Translations under genes and position numbers: made by a program
Assembly: GCA_036898135.1 (NCBI GenBank)
Contig: CM072525.1
Coordinates: 53,820,299-53,884,298, forward strand
Direction of reading: 5' to 3'
DNA: 64,000 nucleotides
Source of the DNA: Oncomelania hupensis
Taxonomy: Eukaryota > Mollusca > Gastropoda > Littorinimorpha > Pomatiopsidae
In this document: positions 40,918 to 51,340 of the stretch, in pieces
How the letters are laid out: the number at the start of each line of letters is the position of its first letter
Numbering within the stretch: position 1 is the first letter of the stretch
The notes under the pieces: generated by a model
What the model was told of the DNA's origin: nothing
Databases searched by the model: none
What the model saw: the letters and a program-made list of their open reading frames with translations, nothing else

Positions 40918-43660
40918 TTACACAGAAAACGCCTTGCGGAACAAGTGCGTTTTTAAGCAGCTCTTAAAGGAAACAAGGTCTGTACAATGTCTTAAACCGG
41001 CAGGCAGCGCATTCCAAACCTTGGGTGCTTGAAAACTAAAAGACCGGTCGCCAACTGTCTTAAGCAGACGCTTGGGCGTTTTCAACAGTTTTTGTATCTG
41101 ATGAGCGCAAAGAACGGGTTGTAGTGTAGGTAGTGAGTACCTCAGACAGATATGGTGGAAGTGACTGGTCGAATTGGCCGAAAGCTAGGACAGAAATTTT
41201 GTATTCAATGCGGAAATTGACAGGGAGCCAGTGGAGCTGCATTAAGAGAGGCGTGACATGATCACGTTTCCGTTTTTGAAGCACAAGCCGAGCAGCACAG
41301 TTATGTACACGCTGCAGTCGGCTAACTACATCAATGGGGAGACCAGCTAGAACTGAATTACAATAATCAAGTCTGGATGTCACAAAAGCGCTGACCAACT
41401 GTGTGCATGCATCCCTCGAAAGAAACTGCCTCAAGGACGCAATACGCCGAAGCTCAAGAAAGGACACACGACAGATGGTACTGATGTGGTCATGCATGGA
41501 CAAAGAATTATCTAGCTTGACACCCAAATAACGAACAATATTACTAAATGGGATGGTGCTGCCGCCGATGTTTGCAGAATCGCTGCCGACCATTTTAAGA
41601 CGGGAAGATGAGCCTACAGGTATAACCTCGGTCTTGTCAGGGTTAAGCATCAACCGGTTGCTATTCATCCAAGCCTGGACACTGTCAATACATGTTTCTA
41701 CTTCAGAAACAACAGAAGGGAAGTCATCTGCCTGACCACTCTTTGACAGTTCTGTATCATCTGCGTATTTGTGGAACATGCAGTTGCAGGCTGTGATAAC
41801 ATTAGATAGTGGTTGGGAGTACAACAAAAACAAAACAGGACCGAGCACAGAACCTTGGGGGACTCCGCATAACAGGGGACTAGGAGTAGAGGTATTGCAA
41901 TCAATGACAACAGACTGGTAACGATCAGTGAGGTACGAGGAAAACCACTCAAGAACAGTCCCTCTTAAACCAAATGTAGTGCGCAATCTCTCTAGAAGTA
42001 TGTGGTGATCCAGCGTGTCGAACGCAGCACTCAGATCTAACAATGCTACAAGAGAAACACGCTTCTCGTCCGCCTGTATAAGTAAACAATCAAGGACACT
42101 GAGAACAGCAGTCTCACAACTATGGTTCTTCTTGTAAGCTGACTGGTAGGCTTACAGAAGACCATTTGGAGATAGATGATCTTGTAACTGTTTTAACACA
42201 ACCTTCTCCAGTATCTTGGAAATAAATGGAACATTAGATACAGGTCTATAATTGTTAAGTACATCGCTATCAAGTCCATTTTTTTCCAATAACGGTGTCA
42301 CAACTGCCTGTTTAAACTGCTTTGGGACAGTACCTGTAGTAAGAGAAGCATTTACAATATCAGAAATCAAAGGCACAAGATCAGCAAGGTTATGTTTCAC
42401 AAGAGGGGTTGGCAATGGGTCAAGCATAAAAGACTTTGTAGGAGACTGCGCAATCAAAGCATGAATGTCACTCTCCGAAACAGGCTGAAAGGATGACAAC
42501 GCAGTTCCATCATACACTTCAAAAGATGGAGCGTCACATGGGCGCGCATCAAGTTTGTCTCGAATACCGCGAATCTTGTCTGTGTAAAAGTTACAAAAAG
42601 ATTGTGGAAGTTCCGAACGAGGAATAAAAGAGGGGAGAAAACGGCACTTTTTCTGGCCTAACAGTTCACCGGTAACCGCAAATAGCTCCTTGTTTGAAGA
42701 CGCTGCAGAAGCTATTCTATCACTATAGTAGCGTCTCTTCGCCGCCGACACGCACAACTTAACACTGCGTCTTTCTTTGATAAAGATCTCTTTGTGCACT
42801 GTGAGGCGAGTTTCCCGCCAGCGTCGCTCTGCCCGCCTCCGCCTCCGCCCCCGACGAGCCTCACGGACCTCGGTGGACATCCAGGGCGCGGAGGGGCAAT
42901 CTCTCACCCGTCTGGTAACAGAGGGCGCCAGGTGGTCGAGGATCCGGCGAAGGCCATCGTTGTAGACAGTGACGAGACCGTCAAGATCAAGGTCTGCCTG
43001 CTGCTCACTGGCCGACCAGGCCAGCGCCTGCACGTCAGCTTGGAGAGCGGCCGGGTCAACTGCGCGGAGGTTCCGTGACGTCACCAGCCGCGTCGGAGGA
43101 GGTGGCCGAGCGATAGCGAGCTTGCAGACGATGAGGTAGTGGTCGGATAAACGGGAGTGGTAGGTACTGTCGTCCACAGCCTCTAAAGACCAGAGACTGT
43201 CGTCACTGCGCACCACAACCAAGTCTAAAGTGTGACCAGAACGCTGGGTTGGTACATTTACAAGCTGTGAAAAACCACGGTCGCTGAGCATAGTCATGAA
43301 ACGGTGAACCTGAGAATTAGCATGATTATCTACATGGAGATTGAAATCCCCCATAAAAGACACATCCCTGCTACGATCGGCGTATATTGTCAAGAGCTCC
43401 GGAAATTCGCGAAAAAACATGGCCGATGTCAGTTTGTTCGTCTTACTAAGCGGAGGCCGGTACACACAGATACATGTAGTAGTTACCGGTTTAGTGTGAT
43501 TGTCATCTCCACACACTCAAAAGAGGTAAAACTAGAAATACGTTTATAGAACACAGAGGATGCCAAACTGTTCTTTACAACTACGAGGATTCCACCACCC
43601 CTTTGTCCTGTTGTACGCGGAAAGGGTTCATGGACGTATCCAGCAGGAGTGATTTTCCTC
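40918..43660 (-). pseudogene. L2-like ORF2: endonuclease C-terminus and reverse transcriptase
   Basis: From 43660 down it reads ITPAGYVHEPFPRTTGQRGG, CICVYRPPLSKTNKL, SFMGDFNLHVDNHANSQVHR and a DHYLIVCKLAIARP motif of the endonuclease. Then come the RT motifs QFKQAVVTPLLEKNGLDSD and NYRPVSNVPFISKILEKVVL, a stop at 42152-42154, SAAFDTLDHHILLERL, GVPQGSVLGPVLFLLYS, the catalytic HKYADDTELSKSG and SRLDYCNSVLAGLP. A frameshift near 41090 displaces the normal C-terminus (APKVWNALPAGLRH), which ends at the TAA at 40918. Confidence 0.85.
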
Positions 43661-43667
43661 ATGTAAC

Positions 43668-44095
43668 CAAAGAGCTTATTACGGAAAGAGAGGGAACTTC
43701 CATTATTTCCTATACAAAAATGCGAGACGCTCTCACGGATTATTTCCCTTTGCTCGGGCTGGCTATATTTCACCATCTGCTATATGAATGATCTGTGCGT
43801 GGTAACTTATTGAGCCGATGCCATTGCAAAAGAACATTTTTATGGCAACGTTTGCAAAAACCAAACTTTTAACCATCATTATTATTAACATTCCGCTACT
43901 GCTGTCTTTTTTTTTTGTTTTTGTTTATGTTTACTTATTGACATTTATTAGGTGCTTTTATGCTGCTTATGTGTGTATGTCATAGGTTCGTTTTCTACCC
44001 CTGAATTTATTATTTTTTAATCAACGACAGATATTTTAAAATTAAAATATGCATGACAGACTGTTTCATTTATCCGAAACTGTAAATCCGTAATC

Positions 44096-44167
<72 letters not shown>

Positions 44168-45047
44168 CAGCACAATAACAAAATGTTTCACTAATAGTGT
44201 GAATTTAATTTATATCAGGTGTCCCCCTACCCCCCAACCCTCTCACCTCCCACATCACTGGCTTAATAACATCAGTCACTTCATGGAAAATAATTAATTA
44301 ATCAGACAGAACACTCAGAACCTACTGGCTAGACTACAACATTCCACGCAATATAGATCTAATGCGCAGAAATTCACAGATCAGAACAAGGACTGAGTTT
44401 CTACATTACATTTTTTTCCCGTTTACTCTCAAACGAAAAGGGATTACAACAGATCAAGGACCATTTTTGTGCCTAGGTAAGGGGTTATTTTGCACAGTAT
44501 TTGATCACGACGAGAAAACAGACTTAGTCTAATTTAACTTGTTAACATAAGCAGTTTGACAAAACCAAACTGCCAATCTGACATCTACTTTTGAAATATA
44601 AGCACAAATATAGTCAAACAACCTCGCAATAACGTAAACAGTGAGCGACCTGTTGAACGTAAACTGTCAGCAAGCAAACTGTTTTCGATTTAGCACATAG
44701 GTATAACATGAATCATTCAAGCCGCTCTCCGATTGTTTTAACACTAACAACACTGCAGCGGTCTTAGTTTAAGCCTACATAAAAACAAAAAAATTGAAGT
44801 TTTTCAATTGCATTTTACCTTTCTTTGTCTCTTAAAAATTAAAAAAAGGACTTGCCAACACAACTTTTCTTGTATCTGGCATTATGGCAATTGATAGCTG
44901 TGCAAAAGTCACCGCCCTGTTTCACTCGGTCGCCTTTTGACTTTCTGCTACGAGCCATTTTCAGCATGTCGACAAGGGAGCATAACTCGTACATTTCGTC
45001 TCGCGGTTCTGTACTAAGTTCGCTCTCTTTCTATCATAAGCTCTTTG
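43668..45047. mobile_element. hAT-like non-autonomous element inserted in the L2-like endonuclease
   Basis: The ends CAAAGAGCTTATTACGGAAA and (reversed) CAAAGAGCTTATGATAGAAA form a terminal inverted repeat that stays similar for about 35 bases (AAGAGAGGGAACTT versus AAGAGAGCGAACTT). ATGTAAC is duplicated at 43661-43667 and 45048-45054, perhaps 8 bp with one mismatch. Removing the insert brings the endonuclease reading SYMRKITPAGY back together. It carries a (GA)n tract at 44099-44170 and no transposase. Confidence 0.85.
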
Positions 45048-45639
45048 ATGTAACTCTCGTCACCCTTTTCATAAAGCCAGGTTCAGTTATCACCATTATA
45101 TCAGCTTTGTGATCAATAATTAAATCATGAATGTGATCAGCTGTCTCCCGACACGACTGTGCATTAAGGCAAAGAACTTTGAGAGCATGCTGTGTTTGTT
45201 TACGTTTGTAACGCTTGCATGATAGACCGACACCGATCTGCAGTACACGAAGTCGAGAGACGAGGTCAGGGGTCAAACGCGCTGGTGCTACAGACAGCAG
45301 TTGAGCGCGATCGTACACTATACGTAATGGTTCAACGCGCTCGCCTGAGACTGAGAGCAGCGGTTGTTTCTGAAGTGAGTCATTGTCTAGGCTGGCACAC
45401 TGCTGCACAGGCGCGCTGTGCGAGGTATCGACACTGAATGGCGGGCAGTTAGAATTCAATAGACCTAGCCTTGCTGATAGAAGAAGGCATGAACCGCATG
45501 GTGAACGACAGGGGAGACTACTATCCATGATGGGGCATAGGCCTGGATGATGGTGAAGTTCAAAGGGGCCAAGATCAGTTTCTTTGGCATAGTACAACTT
45601 TTGCTGTTTATTTGATAGTACATGAGTGTATTTGGAGAC

Positions 45640-45800
45640 GGAGGTCAAGGTCATCTCAAGGTCAAGAGCATAGGAAGATCACATTCGGTATTATTTTGCA
45701 TTTTAATGTCACTGTTGTTGTTTTTTTTCTTTCTGGGCAGTAATTTTAATGTTTAAAATTGCACGTAAGTCATATGGGCTTTGCCCTTCTAGTTTTTTGT
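45640..45800 (+). repeat. AAGGTCA-rich repeat, 3' fragment
   Basis: AAGGTCATCTCAAGGTCAAG and GGCTTTGCCCTTCTAGTTTT match the end of the copy at 35.08-35.25 kb. It abuts the 5' end of the L2-like LINE. Confidence 0.75.
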
Positions 45801-45839
45801 TGTGTTCAGACTTACTTGGAATTCGCATGCTGAACGCAG

Positions 45840-46600
45840 ATACTGAGGAGCAGTGTCATTGAAACACTGAAGCAAGTTTCTGAACTTTGTGCTCAGTTCG
45901 GCGTGAGACTGGCAGCGAGTGAAGTTCTCTCTAGGTTGGGGTAATATGTTGTGTTTTCCTGGATGTAGACCTTATCCCTGCAGCAGTGTTCTGAGGTCTC
46001 TGAAGATGTGTGATTTCCTGCTTGGGAAAACCTCACAAGCAGCTGTTACAATAGTCCAATCTGGACAACACAAGTGCGACGGCGATGGAGTTTGCAGCTT
46101 GGCGAGTCAAGAAGGGATGAAACTGCCCAAGTACGCGTACGACTCCACTGACTTGGTAATGAAGAGTGAGGTTCTTGTCAATGAAAAGTCCCAGATTCTT
46201 CAAGTATTTACCGCTGTATACGCTGCAACACCTGCACAGCACTTGCACAGCATTAAAGAAAGAAAGAAAGAAAAAGAGATGTCTCTTATATAGCGCACTT
46301 ACAAGCTCAGAGAGCTTCTCAAGGCGCTGGCCCGTAATATCCAGCAATCACAAAATAGTTTGCTGAAGTCAGGATTCAAACCCACGTCGCACTCACACAA
46401 ATCGTGCGCTCTGACCACTGAGCTATCCATGCCGTCAATTAACTGATATCCGGACCGTTGGTTAGAAGAACCACAGACAATTACTTCAATCTTATGTTCA
46501 TTCAACTTTAGTTTGTTGACATTCATCCACTGTTTGATCTCACGACAGAAAACCTCAGTATTCTCGATGGCTGCATGAGCTGCTTCCGGTATTTTCAAGA
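45840..46600 (-). mobile_element. Decayed L2-like LINE fragment interrupted by a SINE
   Basis: KQWMNVNKLKLNEHKIEVIV (46500-46560) and FIDKNLTLHYQVSGV followed by ALVLSRLDYCNSCL (46033-46200) are the RT motifs seen at 20.5-21.0 kb. The two pieces are separated by the SINE at about 46250-46440. Confidence 0.75.
46250..46440 (-). mobile_element. tRNA-derived SINE with L2-like 3' tail
   Basis: Read on the minus strand it begins GGATAGCTCAGTGGTCAGAG (A box) and has GGGTTTGAATCCTGACTTC (B box) about 40 bp on, the polymerase III promoter of a tRNA head. It ends GTGCGCTATATAAGAGACAT with a CTTT repeat, the style of tail used by L2-type LINEs. It is inserted in an L2-like fossil. Confidence 0.75.
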
Positions 46601-46652
46601 TTAAAAAAAAAAAAAAACGTCAGCGAACACGTGTTTACTACCTTTGATGAGG

Positions 46653-46674
46653 ACGACACGACGACGACGACGAC

Positions 46675-46722
<48 letters not shown>
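46653..46722. repeat. (GATGAT)n / (ACG)n microsatellite
   Basis: Pure GAT triplets after an ACG triplet run. Confidence 0.95.
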
Positions 46723-47259
46723 GAAAAAGGTACAAAAGGCGATAGCGACAACACTGATTATTACTTGCAGGTAGGACGGTACGTGACATTAGCGGCGTTG
46801 TCACCGACGGTAAATGCCAACATCGTTATGTGTAGATTTCTGGTCTTTGGTGCCCCAATTAAAGGTATTGATCATTGTCATCGCCATTACTTATGTATTT
46901 AGAATGTATTTATTCATTGGCTTTTATTGATGGCTTTTCCAGCTCAAGAGCTGTTCAAGGGGTGAGCCGATACAGGATATAACTCAAGCTGCCTGAGGCC
47001 ACCACTTGCAACCTTTGGTCGCATAGTCTGACGCCCAGACGACTGAGCGCAATTCTGAACGATCGGGGATGGGGAGAAAGGACCTAGTGTGTGCTGGTTG
47101 TATTTGTGTAGCCGGCACTCACCCATCTAGGACATGAGCGTCAGGATCTTTAAAGTCCGTGTGATGGAATGCATGCGTGCACAGACTAGACATCGTTTTG
47201 TACTCTTATCCGAAGTAGTTATTATTATCGGTTTGGGTTAGGGTTATTATCATCATTGT

Positions 47260-47261
<2 letters not shown>

Positions 47262-47326
<65 letters not shown>

Positions 47327-47365
47327 TTCAACATCATTATCATAATCATCATCGTCCTCATCATA
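47262..47365. repeat. (CAT)n microsatellite
   Basis: Pure CAT triplets to 47325, then imperfect. GGGTTAGGGTTATT sits just upstream at about 47236. Confidence 0.95.
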
Positions 47366-47571
47366 ATCATCATCATCATTATGACACCAAGTATAAGAAT
47401 CGTCATTAAAAAAAAAGGTGGGTTTTATGTTGCAATGTAGGAGAGGAGAAGACTGAGGGTCGGGGTGCCGTCATTGACCAACTGTTCTCAATTTATTATA
47501 ACGTTTTAGTAACGTTTTCGGTTGTAATAAAGGTATTAAAATATGATAATGTTGATGATAATGATGAGGAT

Positions 47572-47772
47572 GATGATGAAAGAGGGGATAAATGGCAGTT
47601 CAACGCCACCATCTCCACTCGTTATATTTCATAATTAAAGGTGTCTTTTTGAAAGCACCTTCTTAATGGGGAAAAAAGATGAAGGGGAGATGGAATTGAC
47701 CTGGCATATTTAGTATCTCTAACAATCAACTCACCCCCCTTATAAACACCCCTTCTTAACCCTTAAGGAAGC
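47572..47772 (-). repeat. Interspersed repeat B with hairpin, minus copy
   Basis: It is the reverse complement of 53545-53738. Shared words include GATACTAAATATGCCAGGT and TTTATCCCCTCT. It contains an AAGGTG...CACCTT-type inverted repeat (AAAGGTGTCTTTTTGAAAGC, ACCTTCTT). Confidence 0.8.
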
Positions 47773-47979
47773 TAGAAAACAATTGCCATGATGCAGCATT
47801 ATTTATTTTCCGCTTATGCTATGGGGAATGCTTACCCAGAAGATAATCTTCTGTTTGGAAGTTAGAAAAAATGGAGAGTTAGACAAGAGGTTAAGGTTTA
47901 AAATCAATATATAAACATGTCTAAGTTCTTTTAAACACACAGGCTTAGAACAAATACATACACATTTGTAAGATGTTTT

Positions 47980-47982
<3 letters not shown>

Positions 47983-48041
<59 letters not shown>

Positions 48042-48053
48042 ACACACTCAAAA
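47983..48053. repeat. (CA)n(CG)n(CA)n microsatellite
   Basis: CA repeats interrupted by a GC-alternating block, a potential Z-DNA former. Confidence 0.95.
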
Positions 48054-48076
48054 GAAACATACATTTATGTGGTATA

Positions 48077-48744
48077 TTCTTTCCCTGCCAATCGACGATA
48101 TATCGTCGATCTGAGCCGCCATGTTTGTGCCAATCGACGAGATATCGTCGATTTTAGTATTCCGTTTCGTTCCGGTTCTTTGCGCAGTCCAATCCAAGTT
48201 TTATTTTAACCAAAGAGAGATAACTCTTTCTACTTTCGTTCTCGATCGACAGGCGCGTTTTTTCTTCAAATTGATTCGTTTTTAGAGTGTTTATTGTGCA
48301 TTTTACTAAGCATAGTGATGGGCACAATCGACAGTGTGTCAAACTCTGTGCTAATAATCAATATAATTTCAAACTGTAAAGTGTATTTTGATCCTAAATA
48401 AATTTTCTTTCTGGTGTGTGAAGCTGATTCAGTGATTGGAATTATTCCTCCAGATTTTTTTTATCACTGTGGTTTGTAGAAATATTTTTATTTTATTTTA
48501 TCATTTCAAAAAGATCAACATGCTTTCGAAACACATATTTCAATAACATAATCAAATTAACATTTTTGTGGTTTTTATTCTTATTCTTCACTCTTTTACC
48601 TTTAATTTGATATGAAATATGTCTATTTAACAACTATTAATGAAAGAACAGTAGCTTAAATGCCTAAGGTACTGAACTTTCTTTCCGGTGCCAGAGAAAT
48701 GTCTGGCACAAACGTGGAAACATGCCTGGCAGGGAAAGAGTTAA
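48077..48744. mobile_element. piggyBac-like non-autonomous element with palindromes
   Basis: The left end TTCTTTCCCTGCCA and right end TGGCAGGGAAAGAGTTAA are inverted repeats of the CCCT...TGCCA type typical of piggyBac relatives, and the right end borders TTAA. ATCGACGATATATCGTCGAT at about 48092-48111 is a perfect 20-base palindrome, and a near copy follows at about 48133-48152. The left TTAA is not intact. No transposase is present. Confidence 0.6.
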
Positions 48745-49084
48745 ACGTTACACAATAATAAAATGTGGCAGCTATGGTGGTTAACGAACCAATTTTCCCC
48801 GTACCCAAGCCTAAAAGGCTTACACAATTTTTTATATTAAAACATTAGCTCAGCCAATCAAAACTAAGCTTGTTTACTGAGTTACTTGTGTTAACCAATC
48901 AAAGCCATAGGCGGTCTGTTTGCGGTAGTTACCAGTTTTCTTTACGTCATTGCTAGCTGGTTTTTGAAGCAGGAAGGTGTGCTGTGTTTGTGTGTGTTGT
49001 CGCCATTTGGAATTGTGAAAGCCTGGTTTGTTGTGAACAAAGGCTTCTTCTTCTAGTGTACACCTAGGCTCGCAGTGCTTAGTG

Positions 49085-49520
49085 AAGAAGAAGAGATATT
49101 TTTAGAACAGTCTCAAGGATCACAAACTGAATATTTTAAAAACAGTCTCAAGGATCACAAACTGAATATTTTTCTCTAGATATTTTTAGAACAGTCTCAA
49201 GAATCACAAACTGAATATTTTTCTCTAGACGTTTTTAGAACAACCTCAAGGATCACAAACTGATTATTTTTTCTCAAGATAGGTTTTTATAACAGTCTCA
49301 AGGATCAGAAACTGAATATTTTTCTCAAGATATGTTTTTAGAAGAACAGTCGCAAGGATCAGAAACTGAACATTTTTCTCAAGATGTGCATTTAGAACAG
49401 TCTCAAGGATCAGAAACGGAATATTTTCTCAAGATGTTTTTAGAAAAAAATCAAGAATCAGCAACTGAAAATTTTTTCTCAAGATTTTTTTATGACAGTC
49501 TCAAGAATCACAAACTGAAA
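49085..49520 (+). repeat. About 50-bp minisatellite, partly coding-compatible
   Basis: About nine units of the type TTTTTAGAACAGTCTCAAGG with CACAAACTGAATATTTTTCT. In one frame the units read LEQSQGSETEYFSQD, and 49332-49637 keeps this open through several units. Upstream an in-phase reading LAVLSEEEEIFLEQSQGSQT suggests it may come from an exon. CCAAT boxes at about 48857 and 48895 lie upstream. Confidence 0.7.
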
Positions 49521-49844
49521 ATGTTTTCTGTGGGACTAGCTCATAGCACACACAGCGTTAAGCTGAAGCTGGTTCGCTGTGTAATCAGTTGCTGCCAAGC
49601 ATCAGAACATTTAGCCAAAGACAACATAGAGGATTAAACATGTCAGTAATGTAAAACAAAACATGCCACAGTTTACAAGACAGAACAAAGGATACATGAG
49701 AGAACCCCCCCCCCCACCCCCACCCCCCCAAAAAAAGTGTTTGCTCCCCAACTATATAATTTTACGCTTTACAGGTCTGAAAAAAAAACACCACAATCAT
49801 TCTGCATTTACTTAAGTAGGAAACCCAACATCTCAATGCACAGC

Positions 49845-49849
<5 letters not shown>

Positions 49850-49886
<37 letters not shown>

Positions 49887-49914
49887 GCTTTCTCTCTCTC
49901 TCTTTCTCTCTCTG

Positions 49915-49994
<80 letters not shown>

Positions 49995-50050
49995 GAGAGA
50001 CAGAGAGAGAGAGACAGAGAGAGAGAGAGAGACAGAGAGAGAGAGAGAGA
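49850..50050. repeat. (CT)n-(TA)n-(GA)n self-complementary microsatellite
   Basis: A CT run, then TATATA at 49915-49937, then a long GA run with CAGA interruptions. The two arms can pair with each other. A C-rich tract that could form a G-quadruplex on the other strand lies at 49705-49730. Confidence 0.9.
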
Positions 50051-50302
50051 AACCCACTGCGGGTAGCTTCTATCAATATTGAGCCTGATTAGAAACTGGT
50101 ACACAGCGCAAATTCCGTTTCTTTCAATAGGGAATAAAGAAGCACGAGTCAGTATTAGAAAAATATCAAACAAAACTAGTCTTGAATAAAACTTTAGTTT
50201 GCATTAATGCAAAGTCTGCAAATTGCAGTAACAAGATAGACAAGATGAACATAGGCTATATAATCATCGGCTTAATTCACGAAAACGATCATTACATTAC
50301 AT

Positions 50303-50535
50303 GGTTGTTGCTTTAGGTCCAGCGGACTCTTCCGAGCCAAATCAGGACCAGAGAGATGTTATCTTAAAATATTATAAAATGTTTCAAATATTTAAAAACA
50401 AGCTTGTTATGTTACCCTTAAATATTCAAACAAACTTTCACACGCAACCTCTTGAAAAATCTTCTTTAAATCTGATGTAATAAAAATACGTGCTCTTTCT
50501 TCAATCAAATCACTAAAATCAGTCTTACCAATGAA
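50303..50535 (-). mobile_element. 5'-truncated I/Nimb-like LINE 3' end
   Basis: Minus strand matches 30380-30603: TTTGATTGAAGAAAGAGC, ATTTAAGGGTAACATAACAA and TTTGGCTCGGAAGAGTCCGC, ending in an ATGTAATGTAATG tail. Confidence 0.85.
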
Positions 50536-50980
50536 ATCCAACCAACAACACAAAACAAGACGACATGATCACTTTTCACACCAAGAAACGCGTTTTGTAT
50601 ACACCCCGGTGGGATTGTGATTACTGCCAGGGAGTTGACCTAAATACAGCGTGTGCTGATAGCTCAAAGAAAGAGGGGGCAAAAAACCTGCAGCCCGTTC
50701 TGTCTCAAGCTGACCTTGCAAAAATCCCAATATAATATAATACAGTGAATCTAGCTACAAACAGCTCTTGTATATAACTTTACAATTGACCTTCCCACAC
50801 TTCCCAGCGCATCTAAGACTGTGGAATATCTATTACGTAAAATAATGATGGCTTCAGTCTCTGTACTTGTTCAGGTATTAGGTCAACACTGAGGTAAACT
50901 TGTAGATGTGACATTAATCCACTCCTGTGTTTAATCGTCGCAATTCATTGTAAATAACAAAATAAAATGAAAACTTAATA
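50536..50980. other. Intergenic DNA, nothing recognised
   Basis: No gene or repeat is supported between the LINE end and the virus-like relic. Confidence 0.4.
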
Positions 50981-50984
50981 TTAT

Positions 50985-51340
50985 AATATGGCTGGTGTTG
51001 CTATGGTTATTGACAGTTTTGCTTTTAATGCCCTGGCCTTTTAGGGATCAAATTATTTGTTCTCAAAACTAGACAGTAAAGAACCAAAACGCCATGATTT
51101 CGTACAAGAACAAGCTGATTACGAGAAAAACAGTAGCACAACTAGATTTCATATGATCTTCCCAAACAGTGAGTTCTTCGAGTCACTACTAGCTTTTACT
51201 CTTGTTTTTGGTCGCACTGACACTGGTGTACACAACAAATATGGATGTCAAGACAAAAAGGGTAACATTAACTGGAAATGCAAATTATTTTTTAAAATGC
51301 TTATTATTTTTATTGTAACCTTTTGGGCGTAATAAACTAC
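50985..51340 (+). pseudogene. Decayed relic of the virus-like element (141-residue protein)
   Basis: From an ATG at about 50988 it reads MAGVAMVIDSFAFNALAF, a stop, then GSNYLFSKLDSKEPKRHDF and EQADYEKNSSTTRF. This aligns with the start of the 141-residue gene (MAGAAMVLGSAAVNALAFSG, SNYLFSKLDSKEESKRHN, DQAEYEKNRLMQLDF). After about 51160 the frame stays open to 51332 but the similarity is lost. Confidence 0.85.

Larger units (their letters stand above)
40752..45654 (-). mobile_element. L2-like LINE, nearly complete, split by a hAT-like insertion
   Basis: Its 3' end is at 40752-40790 with the family's ATT-repeat tail after a GTAGAAATGCAATTTATTA motif. The endonuclease begins in 45034-45654 (LKVLCLNAQSCRETADHIHD), is interrupted at 43668-45047 by a DNA element, and resumes at 43660. 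Apart from this insertion it has only about one stop and a few frameshifts, so it is the youngest LINE in the window. Confidence 0.85.

Noticed and set aside
42777..43078. Plus-strand Arg/Pro-rich frames within the L2-like LINE
   Set aside because: Antisense of the LINE's basic endonuclease-RT linker.
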